Source: an uncultured Eubacteriales bacterium (GTDB lineage: Bacteria > Bacillota > Clostridia > Oscillospirales > QAKW01). From it: DNA of 49,337 nucleotides. This document shows positions 24,838-32,859 of this stretch, piece after piece; position 1 is the stretch's first letter, and every line of letters begins with the position of its first letter. The notes under the pieces were generated by a model, which saw only the letters and a program-made list of their open reading frames with translations, made no database searches and was not told where the DNA came from. The stretch spans positions 1-49,337 of the forward strand of contig CABULU010000007.1 in NCBI GenBank assembly GCA_902492505.1, given 5' to 3'. The translations under genes were made by a program, and so were the position numbers.

Positions 24838-25713
24838 TTACTCACTGTAAACCTGTGACACATAGCGTTTCAGATTGTCAAGACCTATCGATACTCCATC
24901 GATACAGTCCTCCATACCCTCAAACTCAATGGTGATAAATCCGTCATATCCGGCGCGCTTTAGCGCATAAAGGCATTGCATCACCGGCACGTCACCGTGA
25001 CCGATTATTGTTCCGCGCAAAAAGTTACCTCCGCGAGACATGAAAAATCCGCGTCCCGGATTTGCCTGCTGTCCGCTTTTCACAATAAAGTCCTTAGCAT
25101 GGACGTAAAACGCATAGCGCGCCGCCCTGCCGACAGCCGCCGCAGGCTCATCGTCTGCACAAAGAAAATTACCTATATCAATAAGCCAGCCGAAATTATC
25201 ATGAGCTACCGTATTTATAAGCTTTTCTACACGCAAACTGTCCTGCGAAAAATAACCGTGATTTTCGGTCATTGTGCGCACGCCGACAGATGCTGCGTAC
25301 TCTGTAACCCGGCGGCAACCGTATGCAAGCCTCTCCAAAACGTTGTTATAGCCCTCGAATTTATGGTACGTTTTGCCGCCCGTCACATCATGGCGCATTA
25401 CGGGACAGCCCAAAATTCTGGCAATATCCACCTGGGCGCAGACGCGCGAAATCTCCTTTTCGATGTCGCCGTCGCTGCCTCTTATAAAGTCCGCACCGAC
25501 GGCATAATTTGAAATCTCAATCCCGACGCGCGCCGCCTCCGAAGCCAGCTCCTTTGCATAGTCTGAAAGCGTTTTGCCCTCAGGCGCAGAAAGCTCGACA
25601 AATTCAATGGCGTCAAAGCCCAGCTCCTTCGCCTTTTGTATACAGGAAAACGTCGTCAGCTTACCATCCTTAAGATATTGTGAAAAACTGTATGAACTCA
25701 CCGAATATTTCAC
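24838..25713 (-). CDS. Sugar phosphate isomerase/epimerase (TIM barrel), last gene of operon B
   Basis: A 291-aa AP-endonuclease-2 fold isomerase. Probable metal and catalytic ligands: TMTENHGYFS (Glu/His), GWLIDIGNFLC (Asp), YVHAKDF (His) and ITIEFEGMED (Glu), with GHGDVPVM before the last strand. It starts with GTG at 25713, overlapping the stop of the preceding oxidoreductase (GTGA), with GAGGTGA 4 nt upstream. The overlap implies tight coupling of an oxidation step and an isomerisation step. Substrate unknown. Confidence 0.88.
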   Translation of the reverse strand: MKYSVSSYSFSQYLKDGKLTTFSCIQKAKELGFDAIEFVELSAPEGKTLSDYAKELASEAARVGIEISNYAVGADFIRGSDGDIEKEISRVCAQVDIARILGCPVMRHDVTGGKTYHKFEGYNNVLERLAYGCRRVTEYAASVGVRTMTENHGYFSQDSLRVEKLINTVAHDNFGWLIDIGNFLCADDEPAAAVGRAARYAFYVHAKDFIVKSGQQANPGRGFFMSRGGNFLRGTIIGHGDVPVMQCLYALKRAGYDGFITIEFEGMEDCIDGVSIGLDNLKRYVSQVYSE

Positions 25714-26777
25714 AAAATCACCTCATGTCCCGTTCTTGCGGATTCATAGATTGCATCAAGAATTTCCATGAGCGTTATGCCGTCCTCAGCGGGAGCTTTA
25801 CACTCAGTTCCGTTCATTACACAGTCTACAAAATGATTAATTTCGTTGGCAAACAAACCGTTAAAATCAAGAGCTGTTTTTCTGTTAAGCTGAACATTTG
25901 ACATGTAGCCGTTAAGCTCGGTATATATCTCAAGCTCAGGATCCATTTTTGCGCCTGCCTTTGTACCGAACAGCTCAATTTTACCCTCGTCATGCTTTAT
26001 GTTGAGTGAAAAAGAAGCCTCAACGGATATTACAACGCCGTTGTCGTACCGTATAAGCGCACTTGCCAAATCTTCTACATCAAAAATATCATGATCTGTT
26101 TTGCTCGCCGAAGTATAGCCGATATTTCCATGATCCTTAATGTCAGGTCTGTCCTTGAGCTTATCGAAAGTTACGCCGTAAACCGAAACCGGCTTGGGAT
26201 TACCGCACAGATAGCGTGTAAGGTCGATAACATGCACTCCGAGGTCAATAAGCGGACCGCCGGCAGAACGCGACTTGTCACCGAACCAGCCTCCCGGACA
26301 GCCGTTGCGGCGCAAATATGTAGCTTTACCGTAATAAAGGTCGCCGAAATATCCGTTTTTGATAAAGTCGGATACTATTGCACAGTCATTACCGAAGCGG
26401 CGGACAAAGCCTATCATCAGAAGCTTACCGTTTTTATCAGCGGCAGCTTTCATTTCTCTTGCCTCTTTCGCGCTTGTCGCCATCGGCTTTTCACAGATGA
26501 CATGACACCCGGCGTTAAGCGCTGCTATTGTACATGGGGCGTGCTGGCTGTTCCAGGTACAGACACTGACAGCGTCAATCTCAGGCAGCTCACGCAGCAT
26601 AACATCCTTATCTGTATATGTACGGGTAATGCCGAATTTCTCCGCTTTCATTTTAAGGCGCTCTTCATTGATATCACAAAAAGCGTAAAGCTCTACGTTG
26701 GGATTGGCAAGATATGCATTTATATGCTCGCCGGATATTCCGCCGACGCCGATTACGGCAACTTTAATCTTTTTCAT
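25710..26777 (-). CDS. Gfo/Idh/MocA family oxidoreductase, operon B
   Basis: A 355-aa NAD-dependent dehydrogenase. The Rossmann domain (KVAVIGVGGISGEHINAYL), CEKPMATSAKEA and a C-terminal domain with GGPLIDLGVHVIDLTRYLCGNPKP fit the clade with the RRNGCPGGWFGDK loop. The catalytic Lys in EKP and the His in GVHVIDL are intact. AAGGAG precedes the ATG. It lies 14 nt after the first isomerase of operon B and overlaps the last isomerase. It is probably the redox partner of both flanking TIM-barrel enzymes. Confidence 0.92.
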   Translation of the reverse strand: MKKIKVAVIGVGGISGEHINAYLANPNVELYAFCDINEERLKMKAEKFGITRTYTDKDVMLRELPEIDAVSVCTWNSQHAPCTIAALNAGCHVICEKPMATSAKEAREMKAAADKNGKLLMIGFVRRFGNDCAIVSDFIKNGYFGDLYYGKATYLRRNGCPGGWFGDKSRSAGGPLIDLGVHVIDLTRYLCGNPKPVSVYGVTFDKLKDRPDIKDHGNIGYTSASKTDHDIFDVEDLASALIRYDNGVVISVEASFSLNIKHDEGKIELFGTKAGAKMDPELEIYTELNGYMSNVQLNRKTALDFNGLFANEINHFVDCVMNGTECKAPAEDGITLMEILDAIYESARTGHEVIL

Positions 26778-26791
26778 TATATTATTGCTCC

Positions 26792-27634
26792 TTATTTAAT
26801 AAGATTTTTAAGAAAATCAACAGCCGTGCGGATATCGTCCTCGCGGTTTTTGCCGGCTTCCCGCTCAATTGTTAAAAAGCCGTGATAACCGATATCGTCA
26901 AGCGCCTTAAGATAATTTTCAAAGTCAACATTCCCCTGACCGAGCGGCAGCTCCTCAAACGACGGGCTGGAGGGCTTTTCAACATCCAAAAGTCCGTAAA
27001 CCGCCTCGGGATCACGGTAATAATTACGCTTTCCGTCCTTTGCATGGGTATGCACTATGTAATCGCGCAGATTGTAAACCGCCTGAACAGGGTCGTCGCC
27101 CGTAACCATGACAAGGTTTGCCGGGTCAAGGTTTACGGCAACGCCTGTCGAATGCAGACTGTCAAGAAAGCCCTTTAACACCGCCGAGGTTTCGGGGCCC
27201 GTCTCAATGGCAAAATGCGCATCGATCGAGTCTGCATACTCCGCAAGCTTAAAACAAGCCTCCTGCATTACCTTATACCGCTCATGATTGGGATCTTCCG
27301 GTACAACACCGATATGAGTGGTAACAATATTTGTCTCCAAATCCTTGGCAAGGTCAAGAATACGTTTGGATTTTTCAATAAGCTCCTCATGCATTTCTTT
27401 CTTGTGAAATCCGATACCCATATCTCCGCAAAGAGCGGACATAACAAGCCCCTCTCCCTTTACCATGTTCAGAAAATCACGCCGTTTCTGAGCTGACATG
27501 TTTTCAGGGGCAAGTTCGCCGCGCGTGGCATATGCCTGCACGCCGCACACACCCACCTCGCGGGCTTTTTTAATTGCTTCGGAAATTGGCAGCTTGAAGC
27601 CTTCAAGCACAACGCCGATAGAAAAATCGTACAT
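26792..27634 (-). CDS. Sugar phosphate isomerase/epimerase (TIM barrel), first gene of operon B
   Basis: A 280-aa AP-endonuclease-2/xylose-isomerase-like TIM barrel. Visible ligand motifs: AIETGPE (Glu), NLDPANLVMV (Asp), YIVHTHAKDGKRN (His) and FLTIEREAG (Glu), with LGQGNVDFENYL before the last strand. The His-x-His in HTHAKDG and the following basic stretch suggest a phosphate or carboxylate group on the substrate, which is an inference. AAGGAG lies upstream of ATG 27634. It is transcribed away from AraC regulator B. Confidence 0.88.
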   Translation of the reverse strand: MYDFSIGVVLEGFKLPISEAIKKAREVGVCGVQAYATRGELAPENMSAQKRRDFLNMVKGEGLVMSALCGDMGIGFHKKEMHEELIEKSKRILDLAKDLETNIVTTHIGVVPEDPNHERYKVMQEACFKLAEYADSIDAHFAIETGPETSAVLKGFLDSLHSTGVAVNLDPANLVMVTGDDPVQAVYNLRDYIVHTHAKDGKRNYYRDPEAVYGLLDVEKPSSPSFEELPLGQGNVDFENYLKALDDIGYHGFLTIEREAGKNREDDIRTAVDFLKNLIK

Positions 27635-27660
27635 AAAAGGTTCTCCTTATTATCTTTTTT

Positions 27661-27686
27661 GCTGTATATTGACAGCTGTATTGTCT
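27661..27686. repeat. GCTGTAT direct repeats in operon B leader
   Basis: GCTGTATATTGACA (27661-27674) and GCTGTATTGTCT (27675-27686) are tandem imperfect copies, 14 bp apart, between the operon B promoter and its first gene. They could bind a regulator. Confidence 0.4.
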
Positions 27687-27688
27687 CT

Positions 27689-27716
27689 ATTATATAATTA
27701 TTGAGAATAAAGTAAA
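27689..27716 (-). promoter_or_regulatory. Promoter of operon B
   Basis: Minus strand TTTACT (27711-27716), 16-bp spacer, TATAAT (27689-27694). The non-optimal -35 and spacer suit an activator-dependent promoter. Confidence 0.55.
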
Positions 27717-27726
27717 GACATTTATT

Positions 27727-27751
27727 TTGCTACAAACTGATACTATATTGC
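27727..27751. promoter_or_regulatory. Putative AraC-type operator: two TTGC half-sites 21 bp apart
   Basis: TTGC at 27727-27730 (context ATTTTGCTA) and TTGC at 27748-27751 (context ATATTGCTC), repeat distance 21 bp, just upstream of the operon B -35. Same spacing and core as at 20345-20371. Confidence 0.5.
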
Positions 27752-27773
27752 TCTAATCTCGGAGGATTTTACA

Positions 27774-28586
27774 GTGTATACAACATACGAAAAGCACAAT
27801 TATATGAATCCGGATTTTCCTATATTTTTTCATTTAGACAGAATAGATAAAACGCACAAAGGTGTTCATGTTCACTGGCACGAGCATGTGGAGCTGCTGT
27901 ATATCATGAAAGGCTCTTGCACCGTGCAGGGCAACGGGATTGAAGTGTATGCACAGACCGGCGATATTATAATGATAACGCCCAACTGCATACACGATAT
28001 CTATATTGACCGCGATATCTGCGAATACTACTGCATAACGGCAGACAAGGGCTTTTGCGACAGTTTTAATGTACCCGTATGCGCAGGACAGTTTGCAATG
28101 GTTATTAAAGAAGAACAGGCAAAAAAATGCTATGACAGCATTATCGAGATAATGAACAGCAAACCGAGCTATTTTCAGGCGGAGGCGAAAATGCTTGTTT
28201 TGCAGCTGATGATTCGCTGCTGCCGTTTGGCGGAAAGCAGGGATATTGAAAGAGAAAATACAAATTCCTATTCCAAAACGGTAGCACACGCCGTAGATTA
28301 TCTGCGCGCACATTTCAGCGATCCTGTGACGGTAGACGAGCTGTGCTCTTATTTGGGCTTCAGCAAATTTTATCTGTGCCGAAAATTTAAGGCGGAAACG
28401 GGCAGAACAGTTATTGACTACCTTAATTTTCTGCGCTGTGCCAATGCGCGACGGCTGATTGCAAGCGGACAGCACAACGTATCGGAAAGTGCGCAGCTGA
28501 GCGGATTTAACAATATGTCGTATTTTACAAAGACCTATAAAAAGCAGATGGGCAGCGCGCCTTCCGAGCAGCTGCATAAAGTATAA
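27774..28586 (+). CDS. AraC-family transcriptional regulator B
   Basis: A 270-aa regulator with an N-terminal cupin domain (HVHWHEHVELLYIMKG, IIMITPNCIHDIY) and a C-terminal AraC double helix-turn-helix (VTVDELCSYLGFSKFYLCRKFKAETG, then LSGFNNMSYFTKTYKKQMG). It starts with GTG at 27774, 8 nt after GGAGG. It is divergent from operon B, so probably its regulator. It shares domain layout and cupin motif order with regulator A but is clearly diverged in sequence. A strong terminator follows. Confidence 0.92.
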   Translation: MYTTYEKHNYMNPDFPIFFHLDRIDKTHKGVHVHWHEHVELLYIMKGSCTVQGNGIEVYAQTGDIIMITPNCIHDIYIDRDICEYYCITADKGFCDSFNVPVCAGQFAMVIKEEQAKKCYDSIIEIMNSKPSYFQAEAKMLVLQLMIRCCRLAESRDIERENTNSYSKTVAHAVDYLRAHFSDPVTVDELCSYLGFSKFYLCRKFKAETGRTVIDYLNFLRCANARRLIASGQHNVSESAQLSGFNNMSYFTKTYKKQMGSAPSEQLHKV

Positions 28587-28616
28587 AAACACGGTATTCG
28601 TAAGAATACCGTGTTT
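28587..28616 (+). terminator. Terminator of AraC regulator B
   Basis: A 13-bp perfect stem (28587-28599 with 28604-28616), GTAA loop, ending in TTTATT. Confidence 0.88.
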
Positions 28617-28656
28617 ATTAAATTACTAAACAAAAAAGCGCAGATACGTATACATT

Positions 28657-28839
28657 TTAAGATTGATATGCAAAGTAGATAATTACACCTAAAATTATCA
28701 TACCCGTAAATGCAATGGAAAATATAGGCCCTGCATAAGGGAAATTTTCTTTTTTAGAAATATAATTTCCAAAAAGCCCGACCGATAAAACCATAAAGAA
28801 AAACAAAATACATAAAACAGCTATCTGTAAAAAAAACAT
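28657..28839 (-). CDS. Small two-span membrane protein (60 aa)
   Basis: A 60-aa hydrophobic protein with two predicted membrane helices (about 4-24 and 36-57) and a short positively charged loop (YISKKENFPYAG). GTGGTAATTTT precedes the ATG at usable spacing, and a TATAAT box lies at about 28859-28864 on the minus strand without a good -35. It is isolated, with convergent and same-strand terminators on either side. I do not recognise a family. It could be a spurious AT-rich frame, but its composition and loop look protein-like. Confidence 0.5.
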   Translation of the reverse strand: MFFLQIAVLCILFFFMVLSVGLFGNYISKKENFPYAGPIFSIAFTGMIILGVIIYFAYQS

Positions 28840-28970
28840 AAAATTACCACTTTCTCAATTATATACAAAGCTATATGCTTGATATTTCATCTAATAATAC
28901 AATAACATATAGTATAATAAAAAGCAATATTTTTATGAAACATTTCACAATATATGATTACTTTATATAA

Positions 28971-29007
28971 AAACACACCGTACAGTTTTAAACTGTACGG
29001 TGTGTTT
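28971..29007 (-). terminator. Terminator of the Gld/DUF4340 operon
   Basis: A 15-bp perfect stem (28971-28985 with 28993-29007) and a 7-nt loop. Read on the minus strand it is followed by TTTTTATATAAAG, 20 nt after the DUF4340 stop. Confidence 0.9.
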
Positions 29008-29027
29008 ATTTAAATATTCAAATTTTT

Positions 29028-30593
29028 TTACCAGTCAAGAACAATTTCCTCACCGTCGTAAAGCTGCTGCGCAAACTTCAGTATCTGCTCAACCTTTGCG
29101 GTTGAAACTATCAGTCTGCCCTTACCGTTGAGCTCATAGAATGAATTTATATCGCTCTGCTTGTAGTATTTCAAAACATCCTGTGTGCCGTCTTTACAGT
29201 CTATCGTAACGGTGACAAGCAGCTCATCATCAGGCTGTTTTTCACCAACCTCTTTAATTTCTATACTGAGTATATGCGCATAAAGATTGGCAAAATTATC
29301 ATATTCAACATACTTATTATTTATATATGCCTTCATATTGTCATCATCGGCAGTACCGGTAATGTCAATCTCATAACGTTTTCCGCCACCGGAAATGGTA
29401 ATGCTGTCAATAGTATCATATGAGCGGACATAAGACATATTTTCACAATAATATGCTATATCGTGCTGAAGAATATTTATATCATCCTCATCAACAATAT
29501 ATATAAAGTCATGACCGTCGGCGTACATATAACGGTAGCCCTTATCGGACAGATTTCCGAAATATGCAGTGTTTACCTGCTGAACATTTGTAAATGAAAA
29601 TGTATACTCAGGGTCGTCAAGCCCGTACTTTTCTAAATTTTTCGGACTTAAATCATCATCGTAAACAGTGCATGAAGTAAGCGTTTTCATAAGCTCTGTT
29701 ATTGCCGACGATTTTTCGATTGAAAAATTATGCTCTATCGGCTCCACAATAAGATATGCGCTGTCTATCGTTTCATCAGTAATATCCTGAAGAATAACGT
29801 CAACAGTGTCCCCGCCCTTCTTACCAATCACAAAGTGATTTATATATGAAGCGTCGCTTTCCTCATCAAAATCAAATAGCTTTGTATCATAAAAATCCAT
29901 TCTCGGCGACATATAATATTTTGCGCTTGTACTGTTATACGTATACACGGTATTTCCGCCGTCAACGCGCATATAATAACCGCCGCTGGACGCCAGTGTA
30001 CCAAGCTCTATATAATGAGACTCATCACCCTTTGTCCAAGTAACCCTTGAAAGCGGCTCATCCAAGCCGTACTGTTTAAATGATGTAACATCCTCCGCCA
30101 CAACGGAGTCGGCAGCCAGAGAGCCGAAATTGGAAAGCGCGGATAAAATTGTGGCATTATTGACGGGCAGATTTTCCTTGCCCTCTATAACATACGTCTT
30201 TTCCACCTTTTTGACAAATGCGAAGCTGTCATTGGTATTTTGTATTTCCATCCTATCAGCGGTACTCCCGCTGAGATCGAAAATTTCTATACCTTTATTG
30301 TCGCTGTCGTCAATAGACGGTTCTTCAGGCGCAGGCAGGACTTTTTTCAGAATAAATGCAGAACTCACAAGCAAAACCGCTACAACACACAGCGCTATTA
30401 TCGGGCGCAGACGTTTAAAAGCACTGTTTTTATGCTGCTTTTCGTCTGAATGCACATTCGGGTCTCCGAGATATTTAAAATCAGGCGCTGCAAGCTCCGT
30501 GCTTTGATTTTCATTTGCATTTTTATCAGAATTTTCATTATCAGACGGCATATTATCGGGGATATTTTGTTTCAAATCCTTATTGTCGTCCAT
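29028..30593 (-). CDS. DUF4340 domain membrane-anchored protein
   Basis: A 521-aa protein with a charged, Asn/Asp-rich cytoplasmic N-terminus (1-~58), one membrane span (about 60-82, IIALCVVAVLLVSSAFIL) and a large extracytoplasmic region. That region repeats the DUF4340 motif: FVKKVEKTYVIEG, YGLDEPLSRVTW, YMRVDGGNTVYT and later YGLDDPEYTFSF. DUF4340 proteins accompany GldF/GldG ABC exporters. AGGAG lies 9 nt before ATG 30593, and the start overlaps the GldG stop by one base (TAATG). The in-frame extension to 30641 lacks a ribosome site. Confidence 0.88.
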   Translation of the reverse strand: MDDNKDLKQNIPDNMPSDNENSDKNANENQSTELAAPDFKYLGDPNVHSDEKQHKNSAFKRLRPIIALCVVAVLLVSSAFILKKVLPAPEEPSIDDSDNKGIEIFDLSGSTADRMEIQNTNDSFAFVKKVEKTYVIEGKENLPVNNATILSALSNFGSLAADSVVAEDVTSFKQYGLDEPLSRVTWTKGDESHYIELGTLASSGGYYMRVDGGNTVYTYNSTSAKYYMSPRMDFYDTKLFDFDEESDASYINHFVIGKKGGDTVDVILQDITDETIDSAYLIVEPIEHNFSIEKSSAITELMKTLTSCTVYDDDLSPKNLEKYGLDDPEYTFSFTNVQQVNTAYFGNLSDKGYRYMYADGHDFIYIVDEDDINILQHDIAYYCENMSYVRSYDTIDSITISGGGKRYEIDITGTADDDNMKAYINNKYVEYDNFANLYAHILSIEIKEVGEKQPDDELLVTVTIDCKDGTQDVLKYYKQSDINSFYELNGKGRLIVSTAKVEQILKFAQQLYDGEEIVLDW

Positions 30594-32152
30594 TACATAA
30601 ATCTCCTTCTTATATAAACGGCAAGACCCACTATAAGGCAAATGACCGGAAGAATAACAAGCACTATAAGCGTCATTGTAAGAGTCTGGTTTTTAGAAAG
30701 CGTAACAACGGTAGACGAGGTTGACTTTTGCGCGGCAAGAATTGTATCATCCTGCTCATTTACCATAAGCTTATAAAGCTGCATTATATATTCGCCGTTG
30801 CCTGAATAGGTTAAAATATTTCCGTCGAGCATATCAACAGAACCGCTTGCCATTACATAGCTCTGAACCTGAACATTGTTAAGATATTTATACTTCATGG
30901 ACAGTGCCGCCAGGTTAAACGGACCGGGTTTATCGGCCTCCAGTCTGTCCCATGTGGATGAAACCACGGATTTATCCTTGCTGTAAGAGCTCTCCTCAAA
31001 GGTAGTGATTAAAGGCTGAGTCTTATACATTGTATTTTCCGTAAACAGCAGGTTAACCGAGCGGGAATTTGGCATAATCGGAGACGTGACCGTTGACGGC
31101 ACTGTGCCTGTATTCATTATTTCTTCGGTTGAAAACTGCGGAATTACCATATACGGAGTTGTTCCGACACAATATTCATCGTCCAAAACCATGTCGTTCG
31201 CAAACTCAATGCCCCATTCCTTGAGATACTTTTCAAGATTTGGAACCGAAACCGCATCAGTCGAAGAAAAATACATCAGGTTTCTTCCTAAAACATTCTC
31301 ATTATTCAAAAAGTCATCGATAAGACGTATTTCCGAATCGGAATAATCTCTTTTCGGATTACAGATTACCATCAGCTTAGAAGCGGGATCAAAACCGGAA
31401 GTGTCGGTCATAAGGTTAATTTCCTCAACCTCGGCGCCGTTATTGGCAATCATATTCATAAGGCTGTCATAGCCTTCTTCGCCGTGACCATTCAAAAAGT
31501 ATACAACCGGAATTTCATCCTTTGTTACAAACAATACACCGGCTGCAAGACGCTCTTCAACATAAATGTGCATAGAACCGGTCTCGGTATCCTGCTCAAG
31601 ATAATCGTCCACGTTGAATACTCTTACTCGGTCGCCGCCTTTTAAAACAATGGCGCCTGACTGAATATTATATTCATCACCGAACGCCGTTAGCTGGCCC
31701 GGATTTTTTTCAGGATCAACATAAGTAACGCTTATATTGTCCGAAAGGTTGGCAAAACGCTTAATAGGCTCGGAAAGATAGTACGGATAAGCACTCTCCT
31801 TATAGAAAACCGTTATTTCTATTTTCAGCGACGGATCAAGAGAATTTACAACCTGTTTTGTCGCGTCGGAAATATCGTACATTCCGGTAGATGTGAAATC
31901 GAGTGCCCAAGAATAACGATCCGACAGGGTGGACAGCAGCATATTCGCAGCAATTACTACAATTATCAAAAGAGCCGTCATTGCCGTTGCAAAGCTTCCG
32001 TACTTAAAGCCTCGGCTTTTGAAAAAACCTGTTTTTTTGCTTTTTTTATCTCCTTCCATGGCGGAAACTGTTATTTCCTCGGCGGAGACCTCGGGAACTA
32101 CCGGTTCAATATCTTTTCCAGATTCGGGAATATTCTGATTGTTATTTTCCAT
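30593..32152 (-). CDS. GldG-like ABC transporter-associated membrane protein
   Basis: A 519-aa protein with one N-terminal and one C-terminal membrane span (about 50-72 and 490-513) flanking an extracytoplasmic ABC-type uncharacterised domain: LDFTSTGMYDISDATKQVVNSL, ITVFYKES, YVDPEKNPGQLTAFG and VVYFLNGHGEEGYDSL. This is the GldG/IFT52-like fold. Partner of the permease and ATPase below. ATG 32152 is chosen because AGGAGG lies 8 nt upstream; it overlaps the permease stop (TGATG). The in-frame GTG at 32161 is too close to the ribosome site. Confidence 0.9.
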   Translation of the reverse strand: MENNNQNIPESGKDIEPVVPEVSAEEITVSAMEGDKKSKKTGFFKSRGFKYGSFATAMTALLIIVVIAANMLLSTLSDRYSWALDFTSTGMYDISDATKQVVNSLDPSLKIEITVFYKESAYPYYLSEPIKRFANLSDNISVTYVDPEKNPGQLTAFGDEYNIQSGAIVLKGGDRVRVFNVDDYLEQDTETGSMHIYVEERLAAGVLFVTKDEIPVVYFLNGHGEEGYDSLMNMIANNGAEVEEINLMTDTSGFDPASKLMVICNPKRDYSDSEIRLIDDFLNNENVLGRNLMYFSSTDAVSVPNLEKYLKEWGIEFANDMVLDDEYCVGTTPYMVIPQFSTEEIMNTGTVPSTVTSPIMPNSRSVNLLFTENTMYKTQPLITTFEESSYSKDKSVVSSTWDRLEADKPGPFNLAALSMKYKYLNNVQVQSYVMASGSVDMLDGNILTYSGNGEYIMQLYKLMVNEQDDTILAAQKSTSSTVVTLSKNQTLTMTLIVLVILPVICLIVGLAVYIRRRFM

Positions 32153-32856
32153 CAGCTCCACCTCCTCTTGTCAATTACACGTATTGTAAGAAAGATAAAA
32201 ATAACCGCAAGGCTCAAAAAGTATATAATAGTAGAAATATTGAAAAGTCCCTGATTGAACTGCTCATAACGGCTGGTTACGGACACCACGCTTACGATCT
32301 TGCTGAGAACCGTTATATTCAGCGATTGCGCAACAAGGTCGGCGACAGCGAACAGAGCAAGAGAAAACGCGCCCATTATAAAAGCTGTAATCATGCTTTC
32401 CGTAAGCACCGACATCAGCATGGCAATTGCCAAAAACGCTGCAGCGATGAACAAAAGACCAATATAATTTCCGGCTGCAATGCCGATTTCAAGGTAACCG
32501 ACGCTTGCCAGAAAAATCATATTGATAAACGTCGGAATAAGTCCGATAACAAACATGGTATAAGCCGCCAAAAACTTGCCCATTACCATCTGAGGAATAC
32601 TAATAGGGGCAGTTATAAGAATCTGATCGGTCTTGTTTTTGCGCTCCTCCGGAAACAGCTTCATTGCAAGAAGCGGAATAATAACTATAAGCAGATATCT
32701 TGTATATGCAAAATATCCTATGGTATCGGTGGAATTCGCAGTAATATTGTTCGCCCAGAAGAAAAATCCGGTTGCCAGCAGGAAAATAAACAAATAAGAA
32801 TATCCAACGGGCGACGAAAGATAAGATTTAAGCTCGCGCTTGAATACCGCAATCAT
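32152..32856 (-). CDS. ABC transporter permease (GldF-like)
   Basis: A 234-aa membrane protein with six predicted spans, starting AVFKRELKSYLSSPVGYSYLF, a typical ABC-2/GldF opening with the conserved FPEERKNKTDQILITAPIS cytoplasmic segment. It forms the membrane channel of the operon-encoded exporter. It begins 3 nt after the ATPase stop and overlaps the GldG gene. In Bacteroidetes, GldAFG is needed for gliding. In Clostridia it is only known as a conserved transporter of unknown cargo. Confidence 0.92.
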   Translation of the reverse strand: MIAVFKRELKSYLSSPVGYSYLFIFLLATGFFFWANNITANSTDTIGYFAYTRYLLIVIIPLLAMKLFPEERKNKTDQILITAPISIPQMVMGKFLAAYTMFVIGLIPTFINMIFLASVGYLEIGIAAGNYIGLLFIAAAFLAIAMLMSVLTESMITAFIMGAFSLALFAVADLVAQSLNITVLSKIVSVVSVTSRYEQFNQGLFNISTIIYFLSLAVIFIFLTIRVIDKRRWS

Positions 32857-32859
32857 TAT

